Counted from the stretch's first letter, positions 1 to 6,065 are shown. The stretch is DNA of 12,738 nt from Nitrospira sp. (GCA_015904055.1 JABMDE010000080.1:35279-48016); one strand, 5' to 3'. Numbers and translations are program-made. The notes: generated by a model not told the origin, from the letters alone.

Positions 1-360
1 CGCCAGTACGCCACTGTGAACGGACGCCGGCTGCTATCCTCCACCGGACGCGCCTATAAAATACAGGTGGGGCAGCAGGTCTGGATCGCATTGGCTCAAT
101 CGCCGGCACGGGCCTCGCTGATGACTCAGTTTCAATCCGGCCCACTCGCCCTCTCCATCCGCTTCTTCTTCACTTCAGCCCTGCGTCGCGACATTGACGG
201 CGGCCTCAAGATCGCTCAAGATGCACTCTGTGAAGGCTTGGGAGTCAACGATAACCGGATCATCGAAACCCACCTCTATAAGGACATCGACAAATTACAT
301 CCTCGCATCGAAGTTTCCCTGTCTGTCGTTTCCCCTTCTCCCACACCTGCATCCCGATAA
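1..360 (+). CDS. RusA-family Holliday junction resolvase, copy 1 (5' end outside the window)
   Basis: This is the C-terminal 119 residues of a RusA-like endodeoxyribonuclease; the reading frame is already open at base 1. RusA enzymes are small Mg-dependent nucleases that cut Holliday junctions. The RusA signature is visible: an RRDIDGGLK segment giving Asp54, Asp56 and Lys60 (window numbering), which match the catalytic Asp-x-Asp and Lys of the family, and a later Asp74 in GVNDNRI. A GTG at base 16 is not the real start, because the copy at 5252-5860 continues in frame upstream with the LPVPPSINRQY core. The protein differs from that copy at only five positions. The residue after the second Asp is Gly where E. 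coli RusA has Asn. It converges with the macB-like permease gene, 89 bp away. RusA genes are often phage-derived, but nothing else phage-like is visible. Confidence 0.85.
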   Translation, partial: RQYATVNGRRLLSSTGRAYKIQVGQQVWIALAQSPARASLMTQFQSGPLALSIRFFFTSALRRDIDGGLKIAQDALCEGLGVNDNRIIETHLYKDIDKLHPRIEVSLSVVSPSPTPASR

Positions 361-370
361 CCTCGCAAGA

Positions 371-387
371 ACCGGCTACAGCCCGGT
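371..387 (+). other. Small hairpin after rusA copy 1
   Basis: The sequence ACCGG-ctacagc-CCGGT forms a 5-bp stem ten bases after the rusA stop codon. No T-run follows, so it is not a standard intrinsic terminator. The equivalent site after rusA copy 2 (5871-5888) keeps the stem, with a G-C pair here replaced by A-T there. It could mark transcript ends between the convergent genes. Confidence 0.35.
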
Positions 388-449
388 ACGTACTTCACCA
401 ATAGATGAGCGACATACGGACAGGTGCTTCTCGTAAAACACAGGTCTGG

Positions 450-1685
450 CTATTCATACCGCAACGCATCGATGGGATTGAGCCGAGCAGCTTTGTTAGC
501 CGGGTACAGTCCGAAGAACAGCCCGACGGCGATAGAGAACACAAAGGCAGCCAGCACGGTTTCAGCGGAAATGATGGTCGGCCATCCGGCAATCACGGTT
601 GTCACACTCGCGCCTAGCACGCCGACCACAATCCCCAGACAGCCGCCGACTACGCTGAGCGTCACGGCTTCAATCAGAAACTGTATGACAATGTGCCGCC
701 GCTTGGCTCCCACCGCCATCCGCACACCGATTTCCCTGGTCCGCTCCGTGACCGACACCAAGAGAATATTCATAATGCCGATCCCCCCGACAAGAAGTGA
801 CACAGACGCGATGGCAAACAGCATGATCGTCAACGCCTCGCTCGTGCTTTCCTGGACCTTGCCGATATCCACCTGCGTTCTGATCATAAAGTCATCTTCT
901 TGATCGGGCTGGAGACGATGCCGAATGCGCAGCGCCTCACGAATCTGAGCCACTGCAGGCGCCAAGTCCTCCGACCGTTCTGCCGACGCAAATAAGGCGC
1001 CGACCGAGCCCAAGAACTGCGTGCCGAAGACTTTTCGTTCTGCTGTGCTAAACGGGATAAAAATAATATCGTCTTGGTCATTCCCTTGGCTCGATTGTCC
1101 CTTGGGTGACAAGACGCCGATCACGTGAAACGGCACATTCTTGATACGAATGACCGCTCCGACCGGTTCTTCCCCCACATCGAATAAATTCTCGACTACC
1201 GTCTGTCCGACCAGCGCCACACGCGCAGCTGTATCCATATCCTGCTGCGTGAACGGCCCCCCGCTGCTGAACGACCAGTCTCGAATCGTCAAATAGCTTG
1301 GGGAGATGCCGTTGACCGTCCCATTCCAGTTCTTACTCCCATTGATGATCTGCATGACATCCCGCTTGGCCCAACCAGTATCACGCAACAGCGGAATACG
1401 CTTCTTGAGTTCCATACCGTCCGATGTCGTCAATCTCACCCCGCCGCCCTGTCTGCCTCGCACCCCGCCAGAACTTGTAGCCCCAGGCACGACGATGATG
1501 ACGTTGGTGCCTATGCTGGCTACCCGGTGGGCAACGGCAACCTTGGCCCCTTCGCCTATGCTCACCATCGCAATCACCGAGCCGACACCGATCACAATCC
1601 CCAACATAGTCAATCCGGCCCGGAGCCGATTACGGCCCAGAATACGAATCGCCGTAACCATGGTTAGTAACACAAATGCCGGCAT
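450..1685 (-). CDS. MacB-like ABC transporter permease (FtsX family), copy 1
   Basis: This 411-residue inner-membrane permease has the MacB/LolC/FtsX layout. There is one N-terminal membrane helix (about residues 24-44), a large periplasmic domain (about 45-280), and three C-terminal helices (about 286-311, 338-365 and 372-394). The conserved cytoplasmic coupling loop TERTREIGVRMAVGAKRR follows the second helix. MacB-type permeases do not open a classical pore; they transmit ATP-driven motion to the periplasm to push substrate through an adaptor and TolC. In E. coli MacB the ATPase and permease are one polypeptide; here they are separate. The ATG overlaps the stop of the upstream ATPase gene by one base (TGATG), implying translational coupling. 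It is roughly 90% identical to the permease at 6070-7305 by eye. No intact adaptor gene lies next to it, so it would need one supplied from elsewhere. The substrate is unknown. Confidence 0.9.
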   Translation of the reverse strand: MPAFVLLTMVTAIRILGRNRLRAGLTMLGIVIGVGSVIAMVSIGEGAKVAVAHRVASIGTNVIIVVPGATSSGGVRGRQGGGVRLTTSDGMELKKRIPLLRDTGWAKRDVMQIINGSKNWNGTVNGISPSYLTIRDWSFSSGGPFTQQDMDTAARVALVGQTVVENLFDVGEEPVGAVIRIKNVPFHVIGVLSPKGQSSQGNDQDDIIFIPFSTAERKVFGTQFLGSVGALFASAERSEDLAPAVAQIREALRIRHRLQPDQEDDFMIRTQVDIGKVQESTSEALTIMLFAIASVSLLVGGIGIMNILLVSVTERTREIGVRMAVGAKRRHIVIQFLIEAVTLSVVGGCLGIVVGVLGASVTTVIAGWPTIISAETVLAAFVFSIAVGLFFGLYPANKAARLNPIDALRYE

Positions 1686-2404
1686 CAGATCTCCGAGGAC
1701 GATGGCGCCGTAGCCGATCGAGTGCGACGGTCCGTCAACACTCGACCATCCTTGATGACCACTTCCCGATCGGCATAGGCCGCGATATCCGATTCATGCG
1801 TCACAAGAATTATTGTTATGCCCTGCTCCTTGTTCAACCCGTCGAGAATCGCCATGATTTCCCGGCTCGACTCTGTATCCAGATTGCCGGTCGGTTCATC
1901 CGCCAGCAGCAGAGACGGTGACGCTACCAACGCCCGTGCGATCGCTACACGCTGCTGCTGGCCTCCTGAAAGCTGTGCGGGATGGTGCCTCTCTCGTCCT
2001 TGAAGCCCGACACGGCACAGGGCATCTGTGGCCAATACCCGCTGCTCTCGTAACGAGACTCCCCGATAAAATAGCGGCAACTGCACATTTTCCAGCGCGC
2101 TGGTGCGTGGGATCAGATTGAAGTTTTGAAAAACAAATCCGATCTGCCGATTTCGAATATCAGCGAGTTGATCTGCCCGTAACCCCGCGACATCGACGCC
2201 ATTCAACCAATAACATCCTGTGGTCGGCTGGTCCAAACAACCGAGGATGTTCATGAGGGTCGACTTTCCGGAACCGGACGACCCCATGATCGCGACAAAC
2301 TCTCCTGGTTCGATCGATAAATCCAGTCCTCGAAGGGCCTGTACTTCGACATCACCAAGACGGTAGATTTTCCGGATATCCTCACAACAGATGAGCACGG
2401 CCAT
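1685..2404 (-). CDS. MacB-like ABC transporter ATP-binding protein, copy 1
   Basis: This complete 239-residue nucleotide-binding subunit belongs to the MacB/LolD branch. Visible motifs are Walker [10 protein letters not shown] (41-49), Q-loop Gln93 in [12 protein letters not shown], signature LSGGQ (145-149), Walker B LLLADE (165-170) and the switch histidine His203 in ILVTHE. All catalytic elements are present, so the enzyme should be active. It energises the permease encoded just downstream, whose start overlaps its stop codon. The start is an ATG with only a weak GAGGGT upstream. It differs from the copy at 7305-8024 at roughly 28 positions by eye, mostly in the N-terminus, the helical domain and the last ten residues. 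The 97 bp upstream separates it from the macA remnant, and I see no strong promoter there. Confidence 0.92.
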   Translation of the reverse strand: MAVLICCEDIRKIYRLGDVEVQALRGLDLSIEPGEFVAIMGSSGSGKSTLMNILGCLDQPTTGCYWLNGVDVAGLRADQLADIRNRQIGFVFQNFNLIPRTSALENVQLPLFYRGVSLREQRVLATDALCRVGLQGRERHHPAQLSGGQQQRVAIARALVASPSLLLADEPTGNLDTESSREIMAILDGLNKEQGITIILVTHESDIAAYADREVVIKDGRVLTDRRTRSATAPSSSEI

Positions 2405-2501
2405 CAGCGGGTGACCCTCTTATCATTGGGAAAATACCCTGGGCAGAAACAACCACTACAGCGGGCCAAGCAGTGAGTGCTTAGCGTTCAATTGCACGCA
2501 G

Positions 2502-2715
2502 CTACATTCCGCGGCCAGAAGGCGACCGGGGCTGGCCGCTTCCAAATCCTGGCGGCAGCTCTCCGGATCGCCGCTCCCCCCGTTCGGTCTCAACCCCTAT
2601 AACCACCATATCGCCGTCGGCCACTGCGCCATCCAGCACTTCCGTTGAAACCCCGTCAGAAATACCCGTGTGAACGGCGAACGGCTCTGGCTCTCCCGCA
2701 ACACCCAACTTCCAG
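2502..2715 (-). pseudogene. C-terminal remnant of a macA-type adaptor gene
   Basis: About 70 codons survive from the 3' end of a periplasmic adaptor gene. They read WKLGVAGEPEPF and onward and match residues about 355-425 of the complete adaptor at 8151-9428, including the same terminal GRGM and a TAG stop. Just before the matching part the frame has an in-frame TGA, and the sequence upstream belongs to another gene, an ABC ATPase. A TTG at 2706-2708 could open a 68-codon frame, but it has no clear ribosome-binding site, no signal peptide, and none of the lipoyl, coiled-coil or barrel domains that make an adaptor work. It is therefore a deletion remnant. In the intact module the full-length gene occupies the same place upstream of the ATPase. 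Confidence 0.85.
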
Positions 2716-3295
2716 TCTGCTCACCTGCCTTGGCCAAATTTCTAATGAGGGCCATGATATCAGCCCCCTGATGCGAATCGATATTCCCGGTCGGCTCATC
2801 CGCAAGCAAGAGACGAGGCCGATGCGCCAACGCCCGTGCAATTGCCACTCGCTGCTGTTCACCCCCGGATAACTCGCCCGGCCGATGATGCCGACGCCGG
2901 CTCATCCCCACCATCTCCAACACCTCGCCCGCCCGCATTGCCGCACTGCGTCCGCTGTCTCCGCGCAACAGCAATGGAAGCGCAACATTTTCCTCCGCCG
3001 TCAACCCGTGCACCAGATGGAAGGCTTGAAACACGATGCCGATGGTCTCGCGCCTGATTCTCGTCCACTCGGAACTGGACAAGCCAACCGTGGACCGCCC
3101 ATCGAGCACAATGTCTCCCGACGTAGGCTGATCCAGCCCGGCAATGAGATTCAGCAACGTGCTTTTCCCGCATCCACTCGGCCCGATAAATGCGCAGAAC
3201 TCTCCGCGCCGTATGTCCAAATTGATATCCGTCAACGCGGCCACTCTGGCCCCGCCTCGCACATATGATTTGGAAAGCTCCTTCAGAACAACCAC
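2597..3295 (-). pseudogene. LolD-like ABC ATPase truncated and fused out of frame to the macA remnant
   Basis: The 232-codon frame starts at GTG 3293-3295, with GGAG eight bases upstream. Residues 1 to about 192 are a good LolD/MacB-type ATPase: Walker A GPSGCGKST (38-46), Gln90, signature LSGGE (142-146) and Walker B LLLADE (162-167). After LAKAGEQ the homology ends. The last ~39 residues are the macA remnant read in the wrong frame, until a stop at 2597-2599. The segment lost is where the switch histidine (VTHD-type motif) and the C-terminal beta elements belong, so the product should not hydrolyse ATP normally. It is clearly distinct in sequence from the two MacB ATPases in the window, so it came from another transporter operon whose permease was probably lost too. 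A moderate promoter is visible upstream at 3360-3389. Confidence 0.82.
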
Positions 3296-3340
3296 GAACG
3301 TATCTCCAAGGCCCGTACATCGACTAGACGAGGAATCGCT

Positions 3341-3356
3341 GCTGTCCCGCGACAGC
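3341..3356. repeat. Perfect inverted repeat in the divergent intergenic region
   Basis: GCTGTC-CCGC-GACAGC has perfect 6-bp arms. It lies in the predicted 5' leader of the truncated ATPase gene (minus strand) and upstream of the comF promoter (plus strand). It could be an RNA hairpin or an operator. On the plus strand it is followed by only three Ts, so it is a poor terminator. Confidence 0.4.
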
Positions 3357-3359
3357 TTT

Positions 3360-3389
3360 CGTATAGCACAACCATTTAGAATGCGACAA
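3360..3389 (-). promoter_or_regulatory. Possible promoter of the truncated ABC ATPase gene
   Basis: On the minus strand TTGTCG (3389-3384) and TATACG (3365-3360) are separated by 18 bases. It lies about 65 bases upstream of the GTG start of the broken ATPase gene. The match is moderate, and it is the best candidate for transcribing the left module if the fusion is still read through. Confidence 0.35.
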
Positions 3390-3391
3390 CC

Positions 3392-3419
3392 TTGACAGAA
3401 CAGGCCTGTTCACCATAAA
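3392..3419 (+). promoter_or_regulatory. comF promoter with embedded 14-bp palindrome
   Basis: A perfect -35 element TTGACA (3392-3397) is followed after 16 bases by CATAAA (3414-3419) as the probable -10. The spacer is almost entirely filled by the perfect palindrome GAACAGGCCTGTTC (3398-3411). A palindrome between -35 and -10 is a classical repressor position. The comF start codon lies about 30 bases downstream. The regulator is not identifiable from the sequence. Confidence 0.5.
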
Positions 3420-3450
3420 TGAGCGTATCGTGTCATACGCGGGGACGCAG

Positions 3451-4278
3451 ATGCCGTCTATCGCTCACTCCTGGATTGAATCTGTACCGCAACTCATACG
3501 CCGGGCTGTCCGGTTTCTCTTACCGGCTGAGTGTGCGATCTGTCATGCACCCATGGCAGACGATCCGGTTCCGCACTTCTGCTCTGGCTGCTGGAATACC
3601 ATCGCACTGCCAGGCCATTCACGCTGCGCTCGATGCGACCGCCCTTTCCTCTCACCGGTTGCGATGGTGTATAGCCCAACCCATCTGTGCCACGCCTGCG
3701 CTACGCACCCCCCGTCCTACACCAGAGCCTGGACGCTCTATCCCTACCTGCCCCCTCTACGCGATGCCATCTGCCTGTTCAAATACCGGGGAAAAGTCTC
3801 ACTGGCAACGCCATTGGCTCGCCTCATGATCGACCAGCGTCCGGCGCTCGACTCCATTGACCTTATCATGCCCGTGCCGCTACACACCGGGAAGCTACGC
3901 GAACGGGAATTCAATCAATCCTTGCTGCTGGCAGACCGGATCGGCCACCATCTCTGCCTGCCTGTCTCCTGCGTCAATCTGATCCGAACCGTTCCCTCGC
4001 CGGCACAGACCACCCTCTCCAGAAAAGAACGATTGAGGAATCTCCGCGGAGCCTTTGCCGTCACTCGCCCTGAATTGATCACCGGCAAACGCATCCTGTT
4101 AATCGATGACGTATTCACAACCGGCGCCACAGTGAATGAATGCGCAAGAACCCTCCGCAAAGCCGGTTCGGGAGACGTCTTTGTGTTGACCTTGGGACGC
4201 ACAGTAGATGCGAATCACATTCCAGATCGAGTCCTTGCAGAGAACACTCCTATGCCGGCTGATATTATTGGAGGATGA
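3451..4278 (+). CDS. comF: ComF family protein (zinc ribbon plus phosphoribosyltransferase-like domain)
   Basis: This 275-residue protein has the ComF layout. The N-terminal part has four CxxC pairs (Cys28/31, 44/47, 59/62 and 80/83) likely to bind zinc. A PVPLHTGKLREREFNQS segment at 141-157 and a PRPP-binding loop ILLIDDVFTTGAT at 215-227 are typical of the phosphoribosyltransferase-like domain. ComF proteins are needed for DNA uptake during natural transformation in several bacteria, and the family also has links to replication restart. The enzymatic activity, if any, is unsettled. The ATG at 3451 is preferred because GGGGA lies five bases upstream. An in-frame GTG at 3430 would add seven residues. 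The gene stands alone on the plus strand, divergent from the broken ABC ATPase. No other competence gene is visible. Confidence 0.88.
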   Translation: MPSIAHSWIESVPQLIRRAVRFLLPAECAICHAPMADDPVPHFCSGCWNTIALPGHSRCARCDRPFLSPVAMVYSPTHLCHACATHPPSYTRAWTLYPYLPPLRDAICLFKYRGKVSLATPLARLMIDQRPALDSIDLIMPVPLHTGKLREREFNQSLLLADRIGHHLCLPVSCVNLIRTVPSPAQTTLSRKERLRNLRGAFAVTRPELITGKRILLIDDVFTTGATVNECARTLRKAGSGDVFVLTLGRTVDANHIPDRVLAENTPMPADIIGG

Positions 4279-4475
4279 CCTGTACTGATCTCTACATATC
4301 TCTCCGAGCATGTGGACACCGTTCTTCCATCCTGATGTTCAATCTCCGCAACCCCCGGCAACAGACTGCCAAGATTGCGGCAACTTGCAGGTGGGCCGCC
4401 TCCTGTCACGATTCGCCGCATGAAAGTCTGAAGAAATCAGCAAAAATGAGGATACAACGGCCGGCATTGACAGTC

Positions 4476-4494
4476 TATGACAGGCATTGTCATA
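4476..4494. promoter_or_regulatory. Inverted repeat, candidate operator
   Basis: TATGACA-ggcat-TGTCATA has perfect 7-bp arms around a 5-base centre. It ends ten bases before the -35 element of the promoter at 4504-4531 and could bind a dimeric regulator there. A second TTGACA at 4467-4472 overlaps its left side, so it might also cover an alternative promoter. Confidence 0.45.
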
Positions 4495-4503
4495 TATTTT
4501 TGC

Positions 4504-4531
4504 TTGACAATTCCCCGACGATCCATAGAAT
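4504..4531 (+). promoter_or_regulatory. Strong sigma70-type promoter for the HTH-mraZ pair
   Basis: TTGACA (4504-4509) and TAGAAT (4526-4531) are 16 bases apart, matching the consensus at all six and five of six positions. Transcription would start near 4538, just before AGGAG at 4544-4548. It reads into the helix-turn-helix gene and mraZ. Confidence 0.65.
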
Positions 4532-4589
4532 ACGCTCAATATCAGGAGCCTCATGAGTCTGTATCGTTCTGATGCGATCTGGTGGCACG

Positions 4590-4799
4590 ATGGGGACCGT
4601 CCCGAAAAGCGAACTCATGACGGCGACGGAGACCTGCCGCTATCTGAAAATTACGCCACGCACACTCTATCGCTATTTACAGAGTCGGCAGATTCCCGCC
4701 TTCAAGCTTGGAAAAGAATGGCGATTCGTACGCTCGGATCTGGAACAATGGATTCGCGAACGAACCAGAACCGCCGTGTCCTCTTACACTAGGACCTAA
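4590..4799 (+). CDS. Excisionase-family helix-turn-helix DNA-binding protein
   Basis: This 69-residue protein consists of one MerR/excisionase-type winged HTH domain. The recognisable stretch runs from MTATETCRYLKITPRTLYRY (10-29) to the wing IPAFKLGKEWRF and the closing helix SDLEQWIRER. Such small proteins bind DNA as transcriptional regulators or recombination directionality factors; no integrase is nearby, so a regulator is more likely. The start is uncertain. ATG 4590 has a weak GGTGG upstream, and ATG 4572 and 4617 are in the same frame. The best ribosome-binding sequence, AGGAG at 4544-4548, is placed correctly only for ATG 4553, which is in a different frame. The gene ends three bases before mraZ, so the two are surely cotranscribed from the promoter at 4504-4531. 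Its targets are unknown. Confidence 0.78.
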   Translation: MGTVPKSELMTATETCRYLKITPRTLYRYLQSRQIPAFKLGKEWRFVRSDLEQWIRERTRTAVSSYTRT

Positions 4800-4802
4800 T
4801 TG

Positions 4803-5243
4803 ATGTTTGCCGGCGAATACTTATGCAAAGTTGATGAGAAGGGACGCTTCATCGTTCCCTCGCCCATCCGCGAGCAAATTGAGGCTGATGGCCAATCCGT
4901 CGTGTTCTTAAAGGGGCCGGAACAGTCCTTACTCATCTATTCGTCCAAGGAATGGAAACAGGTCCTCGAGCGGACCAAAGCGTCGTTGGACGAAGATCAG
5001 AGCCGCCTCTTCATGCACTTCGTCGTCTCTGAAGCAGGCACCTCGGACATCGACAAAACGGGTCGCATTCTCATTCCCGGCCGCTTACGGAAATTGGTGC
5101 CGCTCGACGACGATCAGGAAGTGATATTGGTCGGTCTCTATCACCGTATGGAAATCTGGAACCCCAGTGAATGGCGACGGTATATCGCCCGCACGGAAGA
5201 TCGCTACGAACAAAACATGGCCAAGATACTGAATCTCTTGTAA
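4803..5243 (+). CDS. mraZ: MraZ, transcriptional regulator of the division/cell-wall cluster
   Basis: This 146-residue protein has the two tandem AbrB/SpoVT-like half-domains of MraZ, each with its DxxxR motif: DEKGRF near residue 11 and DKTGRI near residue 83. MraZ forms ring-shaped oligomers that bind TGGG-type direct repeats and controls the dcw genes, usually its own operon. The ATG at 4803 gives the canonical MFAGEY start, with AGGA eight bases upstream. A TTG directly before it is less likely. It follows the HTH gene by three bases. Its setting is unusual: in most bacteria mraZ heads the dcw cluster before rsmH and ftsL, but here the next gene is a rusA homologue. No clear tandem TGGG boxes are seen upstream, so autoregulation is not evident. 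Confidence 0.93.
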   Translation: MFAGEYLCKVDEKGRFIVPSPIREQIEADGQSVVFLKGPEQSLLIYSSKEWKQVLERTKASLDEDQSRLFMHFVVSEAGTSDIDKTGRILIPGRLRKLVPLDDDQEVILVGLYHRMEIWNPSEWRRYIARTEDRYEQNMAKILNLL

Positions 5244-5251
5244 CTTGCTTC

Positions 5252-5860
5252 ATGCCATCACACCGTCGTCGCTCAAGCTCACGACTTTCCAACCTGCCGG
5301 TACGCACGGTCTCCTATAGACCCTCTGCGGGTCAGGAACCTGTTTCTTCAGCACCAGTCTCACGGCCTCTTGACCGGCTTGCCCTCTTATCTCAATTCAA
5401 AACCTCCAAAACCATCAGCGCGTCCCAAGAGATACCGGCTGGCACAACCGTAGGCGACGGACAATTGTCGCTGACCCTGCCGGTACCTCCCAGCATCAAT
5501 CGCCAATATGCCACCGTGAACGGACGCCGGCTGCTATCCTCTACCGGGCGTGCCTACAAAATACAGGTGGGACAGCAGGTCTGGATCGCGTTGGCTCAAT
5601 CGCCTGCACGGGCTTCGCTGATGACTCAGTTTCAATCCGGCCCACTAGCCCTCTCTATCCGATTCTTCTTCACCTCAGCCCTTCGGCGTGACATCGACGG
5701 TGGCCTCAAAATCGCCCAAGATGCGCTCTGTGAAGGTTTGGGAGTCAACGACAACCGGATCGTTGAAACCCATCTTTATAAAGACATCGACAAATCACAC
5801 CCTCGCATTGAAGTTTCTCTGTCCGTCGTGCCCCCTTCTCCCAAACCTGTATCCCGATAA
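5252..5860 (+). CDS. RusA-family Holliday junction resolvase, copy 2
   Basis: This RusA-like endodeoxyribonuclease is 202 residues long from ATG 5252, eight bases after the mraZ stop. The core begins at about residue 72 with LSLTLPVPPSINRQY. The catalytic residues are Asp137 and Asp139 in RRDIDGGLK, Lys143, and Asp157 in GVNDNRI. RusA enzymes resolve four-way DNA junctions as dimers. The first ~70 residues are rich in Ser, Arg and Pro, resemble no domain I know and are absent from E. coli RusA. A TTG at 5465 would give a standard 131-residue enzyme, and neither start has a good ribosome-binding site. An ATG at 5171 would lie inside mraZ and is less likely. The core differs from copy 1 at five of 119 residues. 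The Asn after the second Asp in E. coli RusA is Gly here. Confidence 0.8.
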   Translation: MPSHRRRSSSRLSNLPVRTVSYRPSAGQEPVSSAPVSRPLDRLALLSQFKTSKTISASQEIPAGTTVGDGQLSLTLPVPPSINRQYATVNGRRLLSSTGRAYKIQVGQQVWIALAQSPARASLMTQFQSGPLALSIRFFFTSALRRDIDGGLKIAQDALCEGLGVNDNRIVETHLYKDIDKSHPRIEVSLSVVPPSPKPVSR

Positions 5861-5870
5861 CTTCGCAAGT

Positions 5871-5888
5871 ACCAGGCTATAGGCTGGT
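5871..5888 (+). other. Small hairpin after rusA copy 2
   Basis: ACCAG-gctatagg-CTGGT forms a 5-bp stem ten bases after the stop codon, at the same place as the stem at 371-387. The fourth pair is A-T here and G-C there, so both partners changed and pairing is kept. No T-run follows. Confidence 0.35.
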
Positions 5889-6049
5889 CTACGATTAAAA
5901 GATACCCGACGATAGAGGGATACGCCCGTCGTGTGAAGCGCAGGACGGAAAGCGTCTTTCAGGATCGGGGATCGTTGTGAGAGGACCGGGGCTGACCGGC
6001 GCACCGTCTTGAGCTCGTCGAACAGGCAACGAACTGATCGTACCTATGA

Positions 6050-6065
6050 GCCGCTACCGTGCGGC
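6050..6065 (-). terminator. GC hairpin just after the copy 2 permease gene
   Basis: GCCGC-taccgt-GCGGC forms a 5-bp all-GC stem beginning four bases after the permease stop codon on the minus strand. There is no T-tract, so it may act with Rho or protect the 3' end, or it may be incidental. Confidence 0.25.

Larger units (their letters stand above)
1..2715. repeat. Module copy 1 of the duplication (partner 5503-8367)
   Basis: This copy contains rusA (partial), an intact permease and ATPase, and only the adaptor 3' end. It is shorter than the partner mainly because of small differences in the convergent intergenic region (89 versus 209 bases) and in the macA-ATPase gap (97 versus 126 bases). 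Its right boundary at 2715 is the deletion junction described for the broken ABC ATPase gene. Confidence 0.85.
4279..4589. other. Intergenic region upstream of the HTH-mraZ pair
   Basis: This stretch of about 310 bases lies between comF and the helix-turn-helix gene. Its left half (4279-4460) shows no convincing gene, terminator or RNA; short open frames there look accidental. Its right half is noticeably AT-richer and holds an inverted repeat (4476-4494), a strong promoter (4504-4531) and an AGGAG ribosome-binding sequence (4544-4548). The TGACA motif occurs four times within 45 bases (TTGACA at 4467, TGACA at 4478, TGTCA at 4488 and TTGACA at 4504), so this is a concentrated control region. 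Confidence 0.6.

Noticed and set aside
424..903. Plus-strand frames present antisense to both permease copies (also 6059-6523)
   Set aside because: They occur in both copies only because the permease genes are similar. The translations are Thr/Ser-rich and unlike any family.
2502..2708. The macA remnant as a functional small protein from a TTG start
   Set aside because: It lacks a signal peptide, anchor, hairpin and lipoyl domain, and has no clear ribosome-binding site. A remnant explains it fully.
4215..4421. Minus-strand 68-codon frame overlapping the comF end and the intergenic region
   Set aside because: It has no recognisable domain and no convincing start signal, and it partly overlaps comF antisense.
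4580..4595. TGGTG and TGGGG as MraZ-binding boxes
   Set aside because: Only two imperfect elements lie at non-canonical spacing inside the HTH gene. MraZ sites are usually three or more TGGG repeats with regular spacing.
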